Source: Anaerocolumna sp. MB42-C2 (GTDB taxonomy: Bacteria; Bacillota; Clostridia; Lachnospirales; Lachnospiraceae). From it: 64,000 bases of DNA. A model generated the notes under the pieces. The model did not search any database. It saw nothing but the letters and a program-made list of their open reading frames with translations, and was not told where the DNA came from. This document shows, in pieces, positions 7,842 through 16,572 of this stretch. A program made the position numbers and the translations under genes. Numbering within the stretch: the first letter of the stretch is position 1; each line of letters starts with the position of its first letter. The stretch spans positions 558,001 through 622,000 of the forward strand of contig NZ_CP133190.1 of NCBI RefSeq assembly GCF_030913705.1. Reading direction: 5' to 3'.

Positions 7842-9068
7842 CTATTCCGAAATAATATTACCCTCTTCATCAAAATGAATACCGAAAGAGATATTCGTCA
7901 TATACTTATAAAAATCATTTTTATCCGAATCGTTATCCAGTCCAATCGTTCGGGAATTTTCAGCTTTCCCTGGAAGTAATCGAATTTTTGCTTCATTTTG
8001 TTCATTCAGACTTACTTTCAGGAGGGCTGTTTGCTTTATAGAACTATAGAATATGAAATTGCCTAAACTATATATGATTGGTTTGCCGTTGTAATATTCA
8101 ATTCCCTGTAATACATGGGGATGACTTCCAATAATCAAATCAGCTCCCGCATCTATGTATTGTTTAGCCAGATTACGCTGGTATTCTTCCGGTGAATCGT
8201 GCCTTTCTTTTCCCCAATGAACATAAACTACTACAAAATCACTTTGCGATTTGGCAGTTTTAATATCTTCAAGAAGAAACGCCGGATCATAGGTGGTTAA
8301 CATACCTGGCTTAGTTTTATAAGCATTCCATTCAGGCTTTGGAATAACTCTGGAAGCTGCCAGATATGCTATCTTTTTACCATAAACTTCAAAATAATTT
8401 ATATTTCTGGCTTCGTCCAAGTTATTACCTGCACCGGCATATTTTATGCCGGCGCCTTTTAAGGTGTTAAAAGAATCGGTTAATCCCTCTATTCCAAAAT
8501 CCATGGTATGATTATTTGCCAAGGCAACCACATCGATCTGCATATCCTTAAATACCTGTACATTTTGAGGATCTACACGAAAGGTATACTGTTTATCTTC
8601 TGCTTTTTTCCCTCTGTTGGTGAAAGCAAACTCCTGATTAACCATAGTGATATCAGCAGTATGAAATTCTTCCTGTAAATCGTTTGAAAGAATACCGCTT
8701 AACCCATTTTGCTCATACTGATTTAAAACATAATCAGATAAATAGATATCTCCGCAAAAAAGCAAGTTTATATCTTTCCATAGGTGTTTAGTTTCATCGG
8801 TTTGGTTACTGTTTGTATCTTCTATTGTTTCGGGCAAAACGGCAGAATCAGTCTCCCCATCCCGTGTGGAAGTATCTGCTGATGCTGATGTTTCGCTTAG
8901 ATTTCCATCAGCCGAACTTTCTGGTTTACTGGCGGTTTGTAATTCATTATTCGTTTGCTCTTCTGTACGATTTAAATATCGGTTAAATTCTACAGTTATT
9001 ACAACAGCCAGTAAGCCAAATGTAAATAGTATAAATGCCAATAGACGATACATCTTCTTTTTACTCAT
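7842..9068 (-). CDS. CapA-family metallophosphoesterase-like protein
   Basis: Belongs to the CapA/PgsA family (poly-gamma-glutamate capsule-type proteins with a calcineurin-like fold). The 408 residues comprise one N-terminal membrane anchor (about 7-27), a Ser/Thr/Asp-rich linker (30-95), then the catalytic-type domain with LLFCGDIYLSD, NQEFAFTNRG, ALANNHTMDFG, VVYVHWGKE, IIGSHPHVLQG and YSLGNFIFYS. These carry the Asp, Asn and His residues used for metal binding in the family. It starts two bases after the pepD stop codon, so it is probably cotranscribed, and a strong terminator follows. No capsule genes are nearby, so a role in polyglutamate synthesis is not supported by context. Confidence 0.85.
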   Translation of the reverse strand: MSKKKMYRLLAFILFTFGLLAVVITVEFNRYLNRTEEQTNNELQTASKPESSADGNLSETSASADTSTRDGETDSAVLPETIEDTNSNQTDETKHLWKDINLLFCGDIYLSDYVLNQYEQNGLSGILSNDLQEEFHTADITMVNQEFAFTNRGKKAEDKQYTFRVDPQNVQVFKDMQIDVVALANNHTMDFGIEGLTDSFNTLKGAGIKYAGAGNNLDEARNINYFEVYGKKIAYLAASRVIPKPEWNAYKTKPGMLTTYDPAFLLEDIKTAKSQSDFVVVYVHWGKERHDSPEEYQRNLAKQYIDAGADLIIGSHPHVLQGIEYYNGKPIIYSLGNFIFYSSIKQTALLKVSLNEQNEAKIRLLPGKAENSRTIGLDNDSDKNDFYKYMTNISFGIHFDEEGNIISE

Positions 9069-9070
9069 TA

Positions 9071-10522
9071 TTATTTCAATCCTTCAATTGCTTTCTCCAG
9101 GTATTTATAAACACGAATCGCTGAAGAAATACTTAGACGTTCTTTTGGTGTATGAATATCAAACATATCAGGTCCCAGAGATACAATATCCACGCCTGGA
9201 ATTTTTTCTGCAAAAAAGCTGCATTCCAATCCGGCATGAATCGCTTCCAATTCAGGTTCCCTGCCATATTGTTCTTTAAATACTTTAATTAAGTATTCTC
9301 TTAGTGGAGATTCTTTTTTATATTCCCAGGCAGGATACTGTGACCTTACATAAAATTCTCCCCCAAGGAACTGGGACATATAACCTAATTTATCACATAA
9401 ATATTGCTTATAGCTATTTACAGAACTACGCACGGAGAAACAGAACATTGCTTTCTCTTCCTCAACACGAAAAACTCCTAAATTAACGGAACTTTCAACC
9501 AGCCCAGGAATATCTGTGCTCATTACCTGTACGCCATTTGGAGTATTTAACAGCATAAATAACATTTTTTCAAAAGAGGTCGGATGCAGGTATTTAAACT
9601 CACCCTCTCCTAAATCATTCATCTGTATCTCCAGATTAGGTTCACTGGATACTAATTCATTTTTATATTTTTTAACCAATTCCTCAAATCCTGATTGAAA
9701 CTCTTCTAAATCCTCCGGCTTTAAAAACAGATTAGCCACTGCATCCCTGGGGATTGCATTATCTTTTAAACCACCCATCATGTCAATTAATCCGAAATGA
9801 ACATAATTTCTTAATTCAAACAGCATTCTGCCCATTAGTTTGGTTGCATTCGTCCTGTTCTTATGAATTTCTGCACCGGAATGACCGCCTTGTAATTCAC
9901 TGACTGCTATATTAATTTTGATACCTTTAGCAGAAATACGGTTCACAGGCAAATCACAGGTACCGGTAAGTCCTCCTGCCGAACTGGTCCATAAGGAACC
10001 CTCATTTTCTGAATCAACATTAAGTAGATACTTTCCTTTTAATACAGAAACATCAACTCCGATTGCTCCATCCATTCCGGTTTCCTCATCTGTGGTGAAA
10101 ACCGCTTCAATTCTGGGGTGCTTTAAACCTGCATCATCTAACAGCGCCAAGGCATATGCAACGGCTATTCCATTATCTGCACCTAAAGTAGTACGGTCTG
10201 CATGAACATAATCCCCATCTACAAATAGTTCAATCCCTTGCGTCAGGAAATCATGTGTACAGTCGTTGGTTTTTTCACAGACCATATCCATATGTCCCTG
10301 TATAATAATGGCCGGAGCATTTTCATATCCAGGGGCTGCTTCCTTTATTATTACCACATTTTCAAATTCGTCCTGAACATATTCTAAATTCCGCTTCTTG
10401 GCAAAATCCGCCAAATAGTTACTGATTGCTGTATTATTCCTTGATCCTCTGGGAACAGCTGATATTTCACTGAAGAAATGAAATACATTTTTATAATCCA
10501 GTTCTTGTAATTGCTGATTCAT
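9071..10522 (-). CDS. pepD: Aminoacyl-histidine dipeptidase (PepD), M20 family
   Basis: Cytosolic zinc dipeptidase that cleaves Xaa-His and related dipeptides in peptide use. Of the 483 residues, a full M20 metallopeptidase domain is visible: IIQGHMDMV (metal His and catalytic Asp), GADNGIAVA (bridging Asp), FTTDEETGMDG (general base Glu and metal Glu), and the metal His near the end in FDIHTPKERLS. The GGHSGAEI motif of the lid domain is also present. Length matches PepD (about 485). ATG 10522 is 9 bases after AAGGG. Its leader (10523-10650) holds one of three copies of an unusual structured element. It is followed by the capA-like gene two bases downstream. Confidence 0.93.
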   Translation of the reverse strand: MNQQLQELDYKNVFHFFSEISAVPRGSRNNTAISNYLADFAKKRNLEYVQDEFENVVIIKEAAPGYENAPAIIIQGHMDMVCEKTNDCTHDFLTQGIELFVDGDYVHADRTTLGADNGIAVAYALALLDDAGLKHPRIEAVFTTDEETGMDGAIGVDVSVLKGKYLLNVDSENEGSLWTSSAGGLTGTCDLPVNRISAKGIKINIAVSELQGGHSGAEIHKNRTNATKLMGRMLFELRNYVHFGLIDMMGGLKDNAIPRDAVANLFLKPEDLEEFQSGFEELVKKYKNELVSSEPNLEIQMNDLGEGEFKYLHPTSFEKMLFMLLNTPNGVQVMSTDIPGLVESSVNLGVFRVEEEKAMFCFSVRSSVNSYKQYLCDKLGYMSQFLGGEFYVRSQYPAWEYKKESPLREYLIKVFKEQYGREPELEAIHAGLECSFFAEKIPGVDIVSLGPDMFDIHTPKERLSISSAIRVYKYLEKAIEGLK

Positions 10523-10645
10523 AATGGTAACCCTTTATACCGCATACTTTTTTGCGGTACTGCCACAACATAGAATGTGAAATAAGCTTCACAGGTGAAA
10601 GAATTCCTTGTGGCATCCTTTCTATCCATATTTTCTTTCATTTAT
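10523..10645 (-). promoter_or_regulatory. Structured leader element, copy 1 (upstream of pepD)
   Basis: Read in the direction of pepD: a purine-rich box (GAAAGAAAATATGG, then AGAAAGGATGCCAC), a stem TGCCACA/TGTGGCA (10609-10615 with 10561-10567), an inner hairpin TGTGAA/TTCACA (10588-10593 with 10576-10581), then a third hairpin TACCGCA/TGCGGTA (10553-10559 with 10538-10544), and AAAGGGT just before the start codon. Related copies lie upstream of the UPF0210 gene and flhA. I know no riboswitch class with this layout. Confidence 0.6.
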
Positions 10646-10677
10646 TGATATTAATTTTAATTACATAACATAAAGCT

Positions 10678-10702
10678 TTGCCCTTTAACAGAAGTTAAAG
10701 GC
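10678..10702 (-). terminator. Probable terminator after the UPF0210 gene
   Basis: On the minus strand, TTGCCTTTAAC, a 4-nt loop and GTTAAAGGGCAA make a stem of 11 bp with one bulged base. It lies between the UPF0210 stop (10736) and the pepD leader. The T-run after it is poor, so efficiency is uncertain. Confidence 0.4.
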
Positions 10703-10735
10703 AATTTCCTATAAATTCTATTAACATAAAAATCA

Positions 10736-12100
10736 TTAATTTTTAAAACTATGAATTGGAGCAGGGATTCTTCCGCCTCGGTTAATAAATGCATCACAGC
10801 TGAAAGAATTTACCGGCATAACAGGAGCATATCCTAATAAACCTCCGAATTCAACCATATCTCCAACCTTTTTACCGATAACCGGTATCAGACGAACTGC
10901 GGTTGTCTTCTGGTTCACCATACCGATAGCCATCTCATCCGCTATAATTCCGGATATAGTCGTAGCTTTCGTATCTCCCGGTATTGCTATCATATCCAAT
11001 CCAACGGAACATACACAAGTCATAGCTTCCAGTTTCTCTAAGGTAAGCGCTCCTGCCTGTACCGCATCAATCATTCCCTGATCCTCACTAACCGGTATAA
11101 ATGCACCGCTTAATCCTCCTACATAAGAAGATGCCATAACACCACCCTTTTTTACCTGGTCATTTAAAAGCGCTAATGCGGCAGTTGTACCCGGAGCACC
11201 TGCATGTTCCAAACCAATTTCTTGAAAAATTTCAGCGACACTGTCTCCGACTGCCGGAGTAGGTGCTAAAGATAAATCTATAATACCAAACGGAATATTT
11301 AATCTTCTGGAGGCTTCCTGGGCAACTAACTGTCCGACTCTGGTTATTTTAAACGCAGTTGTCTTAATTGTTTCACATAAAGTTCCGAAATCAGCACCTC
11401 TGACATTCTGTAAAGCCGTTTTTACAACACCCGGTCCGCTTACACCTACATTAATAATAGAATCTCCTTCCGTAATGCCGTGGAAAGCTCCTGCCATAAA
11501 GGGATTATCATCCGGCGCGTTACAGAATACAACCAGTTTGGCACATCCTAAGGAATCCCTATCTTTCGTCTGTTTCGCGGTTTCTAATATAATTTCACCT
11601 AATAGTTTTACCGCATCCATATCAATACCTGTTTTTGTAGATCCTACATTAACCGAACTGCATACTCTTTCCGTGATAGCTAATGCTTTCGGAATTGAAT
11701 TAATTAAGTTCAGATCACTGGTTGTCATCCCTTTGGAAACCAGAGCAGAGTAACCCCCGATAAAATTAACGCCTACTTTCTTTGCCGCATCATCCAGAGT
11801 CTGAGCAATCGTAACATAATCGTCCGGGCTTTTACATGCTGCTGCCCCAACTAAAGAAATAGGAGTAACGGAGATCCTTTTATTTACAATAGGAATACCG
11901 AATTCTCTTTCAATCGCTTTACCGGTTGCCACCAAATCTTTAGCAACGGTAGTAATTTTTTCAAAGATTTTTCGATTTACTTCAGCTAAATTATTATCCG
12001 CACAATCCAATAGGCTTATTCCTAATGTAATCGTCCGGACATCCAGATTTTCCTGTTCTATCATTTTATTGGTTTCAATAACTTCATTTATATTTATCAT
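10736..12100 (-). CDS. UPF0210 (DUF711, PFL-like) family protein
   Basis: Conserved protein of the UPF0210/DUF711 family, related in fold to pyruvate formate-lyase/ribonucleotide reductase-like enzymes but with no established reaction. The 454 residues from ATG 12100 match the family start (MININEVIE..., then [14 protein letters not shown]). Glycine-rich conserved stretches include [11 protein letters not shown] and [15 protein letters not shown]. An upstream in-frame ATG at 12124 would fall inside a hairpin of the structured leader element and adds eight residues not typical of the family, so I reject it. The ACT-domain gene lies upstream; ACT and UPF0210 genes are commonly paired, which suggests ligand-controlled function. 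Confidence 0.88.
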   Translation of the reverse strand: MININEVIETNKMIEQENLDVRTITLGISLLDCADNNLAEVNRKIFEKITTVAKDLVATGKAIEREFGIPIVNKRISVTPISLVGAAACKSPDDYVTIAQTLDDAAKKVGVNFIGGYSALVSKGMTTSDLNLINSIPKALAITERVCSSVNVGSTKTGIDMDAVKLLGEIILETAKQTKDRDSLGCAKLVVFCNAPDDNPFMAGAFHGITEGDSIINVGVSGPGVVKTALQNVRGADFGTLCETIKTTAFKITRVGQLVAQEASRRLNIPFGIIDLSLAPTPAVGDSVAEIFQEIGLEHAGAPGTTAALALLNDQVKKGGVMASSYVGGLSGAFIPVSEDQGMIDAVQAGALTLEKLEAMTCVCSVGLDMIAIPGDTKATTISGIIADEMAIGMVNQKTTAVRLIPVIGKKVGDMVEFGGLLGYAPVMPVNSFSCDAFINRGGRIPAPIHSFKN

Positions 12101-12103
12101 AGC

Positions 12104-12225
12104 AATACCCATTGCATAACACATCTGCCAAAAGATGTGTCACTGCCACATAATAAAATGTGAAACAAATTTCACAGGTGAAAGAATCGATGTGGCATAC
12201 CTTTCTTTTATTATATTTTCTTTCG
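12104..12225 (-). promoter_or_regulatory. Structured leader element, copy 2 (upstream of the UPF0210 gene)
   Basis: In the direction of transcription: GAAAGAAAATATAAT and AAAGAAAGG, stem TGCCACA/TGTGGCA (12191-12197 with 12144-12150), inner hairpin TGTGAAA/TTTCACA (12170-12176 with 12159-12165), third hairpin ACACATCT/AGATGTGT (12133-12140 with 12119-12126), then TATGCAATGGGT before the start. The stem-loop region is nearly identical to copy 1, while the third hairpin has unrelated sequence with perfect pairing. It sits inside the ACT-UPF0210 gene pair. Confidence 0.6.
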
Positions 12226-12257
12226 TCGCAAGCGGTGATCCTAAATTATCGAATTAT

Positions 12258-12530
12258 TTATAGACGATGCATTTTATTAAAGATGTCCTCATGCTGCGCT
12301 TTAATGATAACACCAATTTCTTCACCAATCTGCTCTAATTCTGTTGCAAGATCTTCAAAATTCTTCGGAGCATCATTGGCATCAACGATCATCATCATAT
12401 TAAAATATCCCTGTACAATGGTTTGGGAAATATCTAAAATATTCACTTTATTATTCGCCAGATACGTACATACCTTTGCAATAATTCCCACACAGTCTTT
12501 TCCAACAACAGTAATAATTGTTTTTTTCAT
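12258..12530 (-). CDS. ACT domain-containing protein (UPF0237)
   Basis: A 90-residue stand-alone ACT domain: MKKTIITVVGKDCVGIIAKVC opens with the usual first strand and helix, where GKDCVGI is the conserved ligand-binding turn, followed by NNKVNILDISQTIVQGYFNM. ACT domains bind amino acids and regulate enzymes. UPF0237 proteins are usually encoded directly before UPF0210 proteins, as here (157 bases apart, with a structured element between). Strong ribosome site GGAGG 7 bases before ATG. Ligand unknown. Confidence 0.9.
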   Translation of the reverse strand: MKKTIITVVGKDCVGIIAKVCTYLANNKVNILDISQTIVQGYFNMMMIVDANDAPKNFEDLATELEQIGEEIGVIIKAQHEDIFNKMHRL

Positions 12531-12594
12531 TTTTTATCCTCCATAAATCTATGATATTAATTATAATGACGATTAAAATATCGCCCTAATGTAT

Positions 12595-13392
12595 CTATAA
12601 GGTTGACAGCATGTCGGAAACCACATCTCTTTTCGCAACACTTAATATGGATTCTAAACTTTTATCCTGGGTATACTGGTTTAATTCTACCCGAACTGTC
12701 TCATATGCTAACTCTTCATAGTTATTTTCCTTACTTAAGTGAGCTAAGGTGATATATTTTAATTTTTCATGAAATAACCTGCAAATTAACCTGGCGGAAT
12801 TCTCGTTGGATAGATGTCCCCTGTCACCTAAAATTCTTTGTTTTAAGTAATAAGGATAACCACCTACCATCAACATATTCACATCATGATTTGCTTCTAA
12901 TAGAAGGATTTCAGATTCAGTTAATTTTGATATAATGTAATCGTCATATTTTCCCAAATCCGTAGCCATACCGATTTTATGACCGTCTGCCTGAAAGGTA
13001 TAGCAAACCGGATTCGAAGCATCATGAGAGGTTGAAAATGGCTCCACCATAATATCATTTATCTGGAAAGCTTCATCCGGTACCACATAATGCAGCAACT
13101 CATCCGAAATACGTCCGATACTATTCATTTTAAGTATGGAATTAATGGTTTCTGCAGTACCATAAATCGGAGTATTGTAACGCCTGGCAAGTACACCCAG
13201 ACCTTGAATGTGGTCTGCATGCTCATGAGTTATTAATATTCCTTGTATATCCTGCGGCGAAACATCTATACTGTTTAAACCGTTTTCAATTTTTTTCCCG
13301 CTGATTCCCGCATCCACCAACAGTTTTGTATGTTCGCTGCCTACAAAGGTACAATTCCCACTGCTGCCGCTTGCTATACTGCATAAATTCAT
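12595..13392 (-). CDS. WalJ/YycJ-type metallo-beta-lactamase-fold hydrolase
   Basis: MBL-fold metal-dependent hydrolase, 265 residues. SSGNCTFVG and LLVDAGISGKK at the start and ITHEHADHIQGL (the HxHxDH zinc motif, about residues 55-66) are typical of the YycJ/WalJ subfamily, linked in Firmicutes to coordination of cell division and DNA metabolism. Further ligands are the His in STSHDASNP and the Asp in ATDLGKYD. Ribosome site GGGAGG 5 bases before ATG 13392. There is no walRK operon here, so the subfamily name rests on sequence only. Upstream, 13393-13618 is an AT-rich gap with a 9-bp inverted repeat (TAATAAGTA at 13458, TACTTATTA at 13487). Confidence 0.82.
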   Translation of the reverse strand: MNLCSIASGSSGNCTFVGSEHTKLLVDAGISGKKIENGLNSIDVSPQDIQGILITHEHADHIQGLGVLARRYNTPIYGTAETINSILKMNSIGRISDELLHYVVPDEAFQINDIMVEPFSTSHDASNPVCYTFQADGHKIGMATDLGKYDDYIISKLTESEILLLEANHDVNMLMVGGYPYYLKQRILGDRGHLSNENSARLICRLFHEKLKYITLAHLSKENNYEELAYETVRVELNQYTQDKSLESILSVAKRDVVSDMLSTL

Positions 13393-13618
13393 AAGTACCT
13401 CCCTGACTTGATTTCAATAAAATTATGTAACTTGAGATTCTTTGATGTGTTACTGCTTAATAAGTATGTTATACACTTTGTTACATTACTTATTATGTCG
13501 GTTATACATCTTGCTGTATCATGAAAAAGTATCCCCTATTCCGTATGATTTGTCAACATAATATTTTCACGGATAAATCTGCTTTTAATGTTTATTCTGT
13601 TTTGCAGGAATGATTGGA

Positions 13619-15736
13619 TTATTCCTTCCAATAGAGTTCAATTACATCCCGTTCTTTTAAAGGAGACGTAAAATCAGCTTTTTCCCCATTTAAGTTTACC
13701 ACCAGTTCCGAACCTCCAATCTTTTTTAGATCAAAAGGATAGAAATCAAAGATATCAACAAATATATATTTACTTTTATTGGATAGTTTTACCGGTTCCT
13801 GATTAATAATTACATATAAGTCCGTTTTGGGATCGTTTCCCACTTTTTTACTGTTTTCTGTTTCGTTATTCTTAACGGCAGCAGCTGACACTTCAGTTTT
13901 AGAATTTAAGTCCTCGTACTCAGATTCCTCATATTGATCAGGCATTTCGCCCATGGCATCAAAAATCTCTTCTGACTGATCTTCTTTTAATTCACACTGA
14001 ATAGTAAAATTTTCATAAACCTTTTCATCCATTTTAGCAGGCATATTATTTACGTATATGGTACCTTTAGTTTCTATATCCATAAATTCCAGTATCTGCT
14101 GCAAGGTATAATAATTCAAAATTTGAATTTCATCCTGATCCTCAATATTATAGAATTCAGAAACCAGCTTCCCGTTTGCCATAACAAATTTAGGGCATAA
14201 TATACTTTGCCCGTTACATATAAATGATATAGTACCATTATATTCGGAAAGTTGTCTTACTTCGTAAACAGCATCTTCACCCACTGTTGATTCTATAATC
14301 TCGATTTTATCATTTTGTACGATACTATGGCTGATTCCAACCAACTCACCGTTTAATTTTACAACAGCTGCTTCACCCAGCTCGCCACGGACTAATCTCT
14401 TATTTCCGTTTAAGGTAAAATTAATCGCTTTTCCTCTTCTTGGAAATAATTTTTCATTGGGGAATCCTACTTGTATTGCCGCATCCACAATGGTAAGTTT
14501 ATTATTATCATATAATTTTACACGTTCACCGTTCACATTAACAAAGATAAAATTATTGGTTTGATCATAGAAATTCAGACATATTCCAATCGGTGTTACC
14601 AGAAGCGGATCTTTTTTTATATTTTCCTGAAGGAAAGTAACATCTCCCAACACCTCTTCTCCACGAAGAGCGACTCTGTCCTTAGGAAGATTCAAATATT
14701 CTGCCAGACTGGTTACAAACCCGGGTATTTTTCCGCCACCGCCTACTACAAAAACGGCACTGACGGACTTTCCGCCATTGAGTTCAATAATTTTCTCCGC
14801 AACGCATTTCGTTATCTTATGTACTGCTTCGGAAACCGTATCAATGATTTCCTCAGTAGTTACTTTATGGCTGATTCCCATAATATCCTTATAGGTAACT
14901 TTTTTCTTCCTTAAACAGGCCAATTTCATAACTTCTGCCGTTTTAAATTCCACCAGATAATTTTGCACAATTGCATCTGTTATTTCATCGCCGGCAAAAG
15001 GAATCATACCGTAGGCAATGATACTTCCGTCCTTGGTTATGGATATATCCGAGGTTCCGGCCCCTACATCAATCATAGCTATGTTTAATAGACGAAATTT
15101 CTCCGGAATGGCCACATTAATAGCCGCGATAGGCTCCAATGTCAGATTCGCTACCTGCAGACCGGCGCGTTCTACAGCTGTATACAAACCATCAATAACC
15201 TCATCCGGTAAAAAGGTGGCTAATAATTCCGTCCCGATTTTACTGGCTTTATGCCCTTCTAATTTTACCATGGAATAACCGTTTAAAAAGTATCGTATCA
15301 CAGAATAACCTACACAGTAAAAATTAATTTTATCATCTTTAACCTCTTCCCTGAGAGTATCGTATGCTTTTTCCACGCCAATTAATTCCAGGGAATGTAT
15401 ATGTTCTTCATTTAAAGTTGTTTCACTAGGGAATTCATATTCTGCACTTACCGTTACTGTTTTTAATACCCTGCCGGCGGCCGCAATACAAACATCCGTC
15501 AGCTTTCTGCCAATCTGGGCTTCTAATTCTTTTTTTACTTCAAGAATTGTTTCGGAAACTTTCAGAATATCGTGAATCTGTCCATCCATCATAGCACGTG
15601 TCTCATGCTCCCTTACACATTGGGCAACTACGATGAAATTTTGGTTGTTCTCCCGGTAGCCTACTGTGCCAACAATACTTCTGGTTCCGATATCTAATCC
15701 AAATACTAAATGCTCCGGATATCTTTTGTTTTCCAT
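13619..15736 (-). CDS. Long FtsA-like actin-family ATPase
   Basis: Actin/Hsp70-superfamily protein like FtsA or PilM. The first ~370 residues show the fold: GLDIGTRSIVG (phosphate 1), a probable 1C/SHS2-like insert around 75-150, IDVGAGTSDISI (phosphate 2), and VFVVGGGGKIPGF (adenosine loop). The remaining ~335 residues are an extension, with an acidic low-complexity linker (about 600-645) and small beta-rich segments resembling a repeat (NGELVGIS, NGKLVSEF, YVNNMPA). At 705 residues it is far longer than typical FtsA (about 420). No FtsZ-binding or membrane-targeting C-terminal helix can be confirmed, and ftsZ is not adjacent. It lies between coaE and the WalJ-like gene. Role in division or cell shape is inference. 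Confidence 0.75.
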   Translation of the reverse strand: MENKRYPEHLVFGLDIGTRSIVGTVGYRENNQNFIVVAQCVREHETRAMMDGQIHDILKVSETILEVKKELEAQIGRKLTDVCIAAAGRVLKTVTVSAEYEFPSETTLNEEHIHSLELIGVEKAYDTLREEVKDDKINFYCVGYSVIRYFLNGYSMVKLEGHKASKIGTELLATFLPDEVIDGLYTAVERAGLQVANLTLEPIAAINVAIPEKFRLLNIAMIDVGAGTSDISITKDGSIIAYGMIPFAGDEITDAIVQNYLVEFKTAEVMKLACLRKKKVTYKDIMGISHKVTTEEIIDTVSEAVHKITKCVAEKIIELNGGKSVSAVFVVGGGGKIPGFVTSLAEYLNLPKDRVALRGEEVLGDVTFLQENIKKDPLLVTPIGICLNFYDQTNNFIFVNVNGERVKLYDNNKLTIVDAAIQVGFPNEKLFPRRGKAINFTLNGNKRLVRGELGEAAVVKLNGELVGISHSIVQNDKIEIIESTVGEDAVYEVRQLSEYNGTISFICNGQSILCPKFVMANGKLVSEFYNIEDQDEIQILNYYTLQQILEFMDIETKGTIYVNNMPAKMDEKVYENFTIQCELKEDQSEEIFDAMGEMPDQYEESEYEDLNSKTEVSAAAVKNNETENSKKVGNDPKTDLYVIINQEPVKLSNKSKYIFVDIFDFYPFDLKKIGGSELVVNLNGEKADFTSPLKERDVIELYWKE

Positions 15737-15884
15737 ATAAAATCCCCCACAACTTATGCCTAAATTATTGATTGTTTAATCCTTTCATGAATATTAACCA
15801 TGTCCATGAGCTTATTGTTCCGTTCTAAAAATGCAAGTAAACTTGTATTTTCCTCTCTCCGTTCTTATTATATCGTAACTTTGG

Positions 15885-16472
15885 TTATTTCTCTAGTAAA
15901 ACTTCGATTTGCTCCAGTATTTTTTCCCTGGAGCAATCATTAATTATTACCTGGGTGCTGTTGTTACGGTACTCTGAATCGCTGATTTGATTCTTAAATA
16001 TTTGATCTATTTTTTGCTCATCATAATTTCTTGATTGTTTCAGACGGTCCCTTCTAATATCTTCCGGAGCAAAAACATACCATATAGCATCGCAAAAATC
16101 TTTAAGTCCCGCTTGCAACGGTAAAGCAGTTTCCACGCAGATCAGATTCTCATCTTCTTCTCTTTTTTCTTCAATTAGTTTTTTTACATGAGCCATAACA
16201 TAGGGATGAGTAAAAGAATTTAATATCAAGAGCTTTTCCGGTGTTTGATAAACGATGCTCCCTAAAGCTATCCGGTTAATATCACCGGATGAATTTAAAA
16301 TTCCCTCCCCAAAATAATTAACTATGAGATTGTAACATACCTTTCCTTTTTCCATCAGTGCATGCGCAATCTGGTCCGTATTTATCAAATAAGCATGATA
16401 ATGCTCTTTCATAATCTCTGCGATCAAGGATTTACCGCTGCCAACACCACCGGTAATGCCAATTACTTTCAT
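15885..16472 (-). CDS. coaE: Dephospho-CoA kinase
   Basis: Last step of coenzyme A synthesis: ATP-dependent phosphorylation of the 3'-hydroxyl of dephospho-CoA. Of the 195 residues, the P-loop GITGGVGSGKS is at about 5-15, the conserved INTDQIAHALM at about 31-41, and CVETALPLQAGL carries the family's LFE-like segment. Length matches CoaE (about 200). It follows polA after a 100-base gap; the polA-coaE order is common in Firmicutes, so cotranscription is likely. A gap of 148 bases with no clear terminator separates it from the FtsA-like gene. Confidence 0.93.
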   Translation of the reverse strand: MKVIGITGGVGSGKSLIAEIMKEHYHAYLINTDQIAHALMEKGKVCYNLIVNYFGEGILNSSGDINRIALGSIVYQTPEKLLILNSFTHPYVMAHVKKLIEEKREEDENLICVETALPLQAGLKDFCDAIWYVFAPEDIRRDRLKQSRNYDEQKIDQIFKNQISDSEYRNNSTQVIINDCSREKILEQIEVLLEK

Positions 16473-16572
16473 ATTCTTCTCCCGTATATAATGTTAGTTC
16501 GCTGTTATTCAGCCATAGATACATCGAAATCTCTTATGAAATGCTGCTAAACTGTAAGGCTTGGAATCGGCT

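Noticed and set aside
13458..13495. 9-bp inverted repeat TAATAAGTA/TACTTATTA upstream of the WalJ-like gene
   Set aside because: Could be an operator, but short AT-only repeats are expected by chance here; nothing else supports it.
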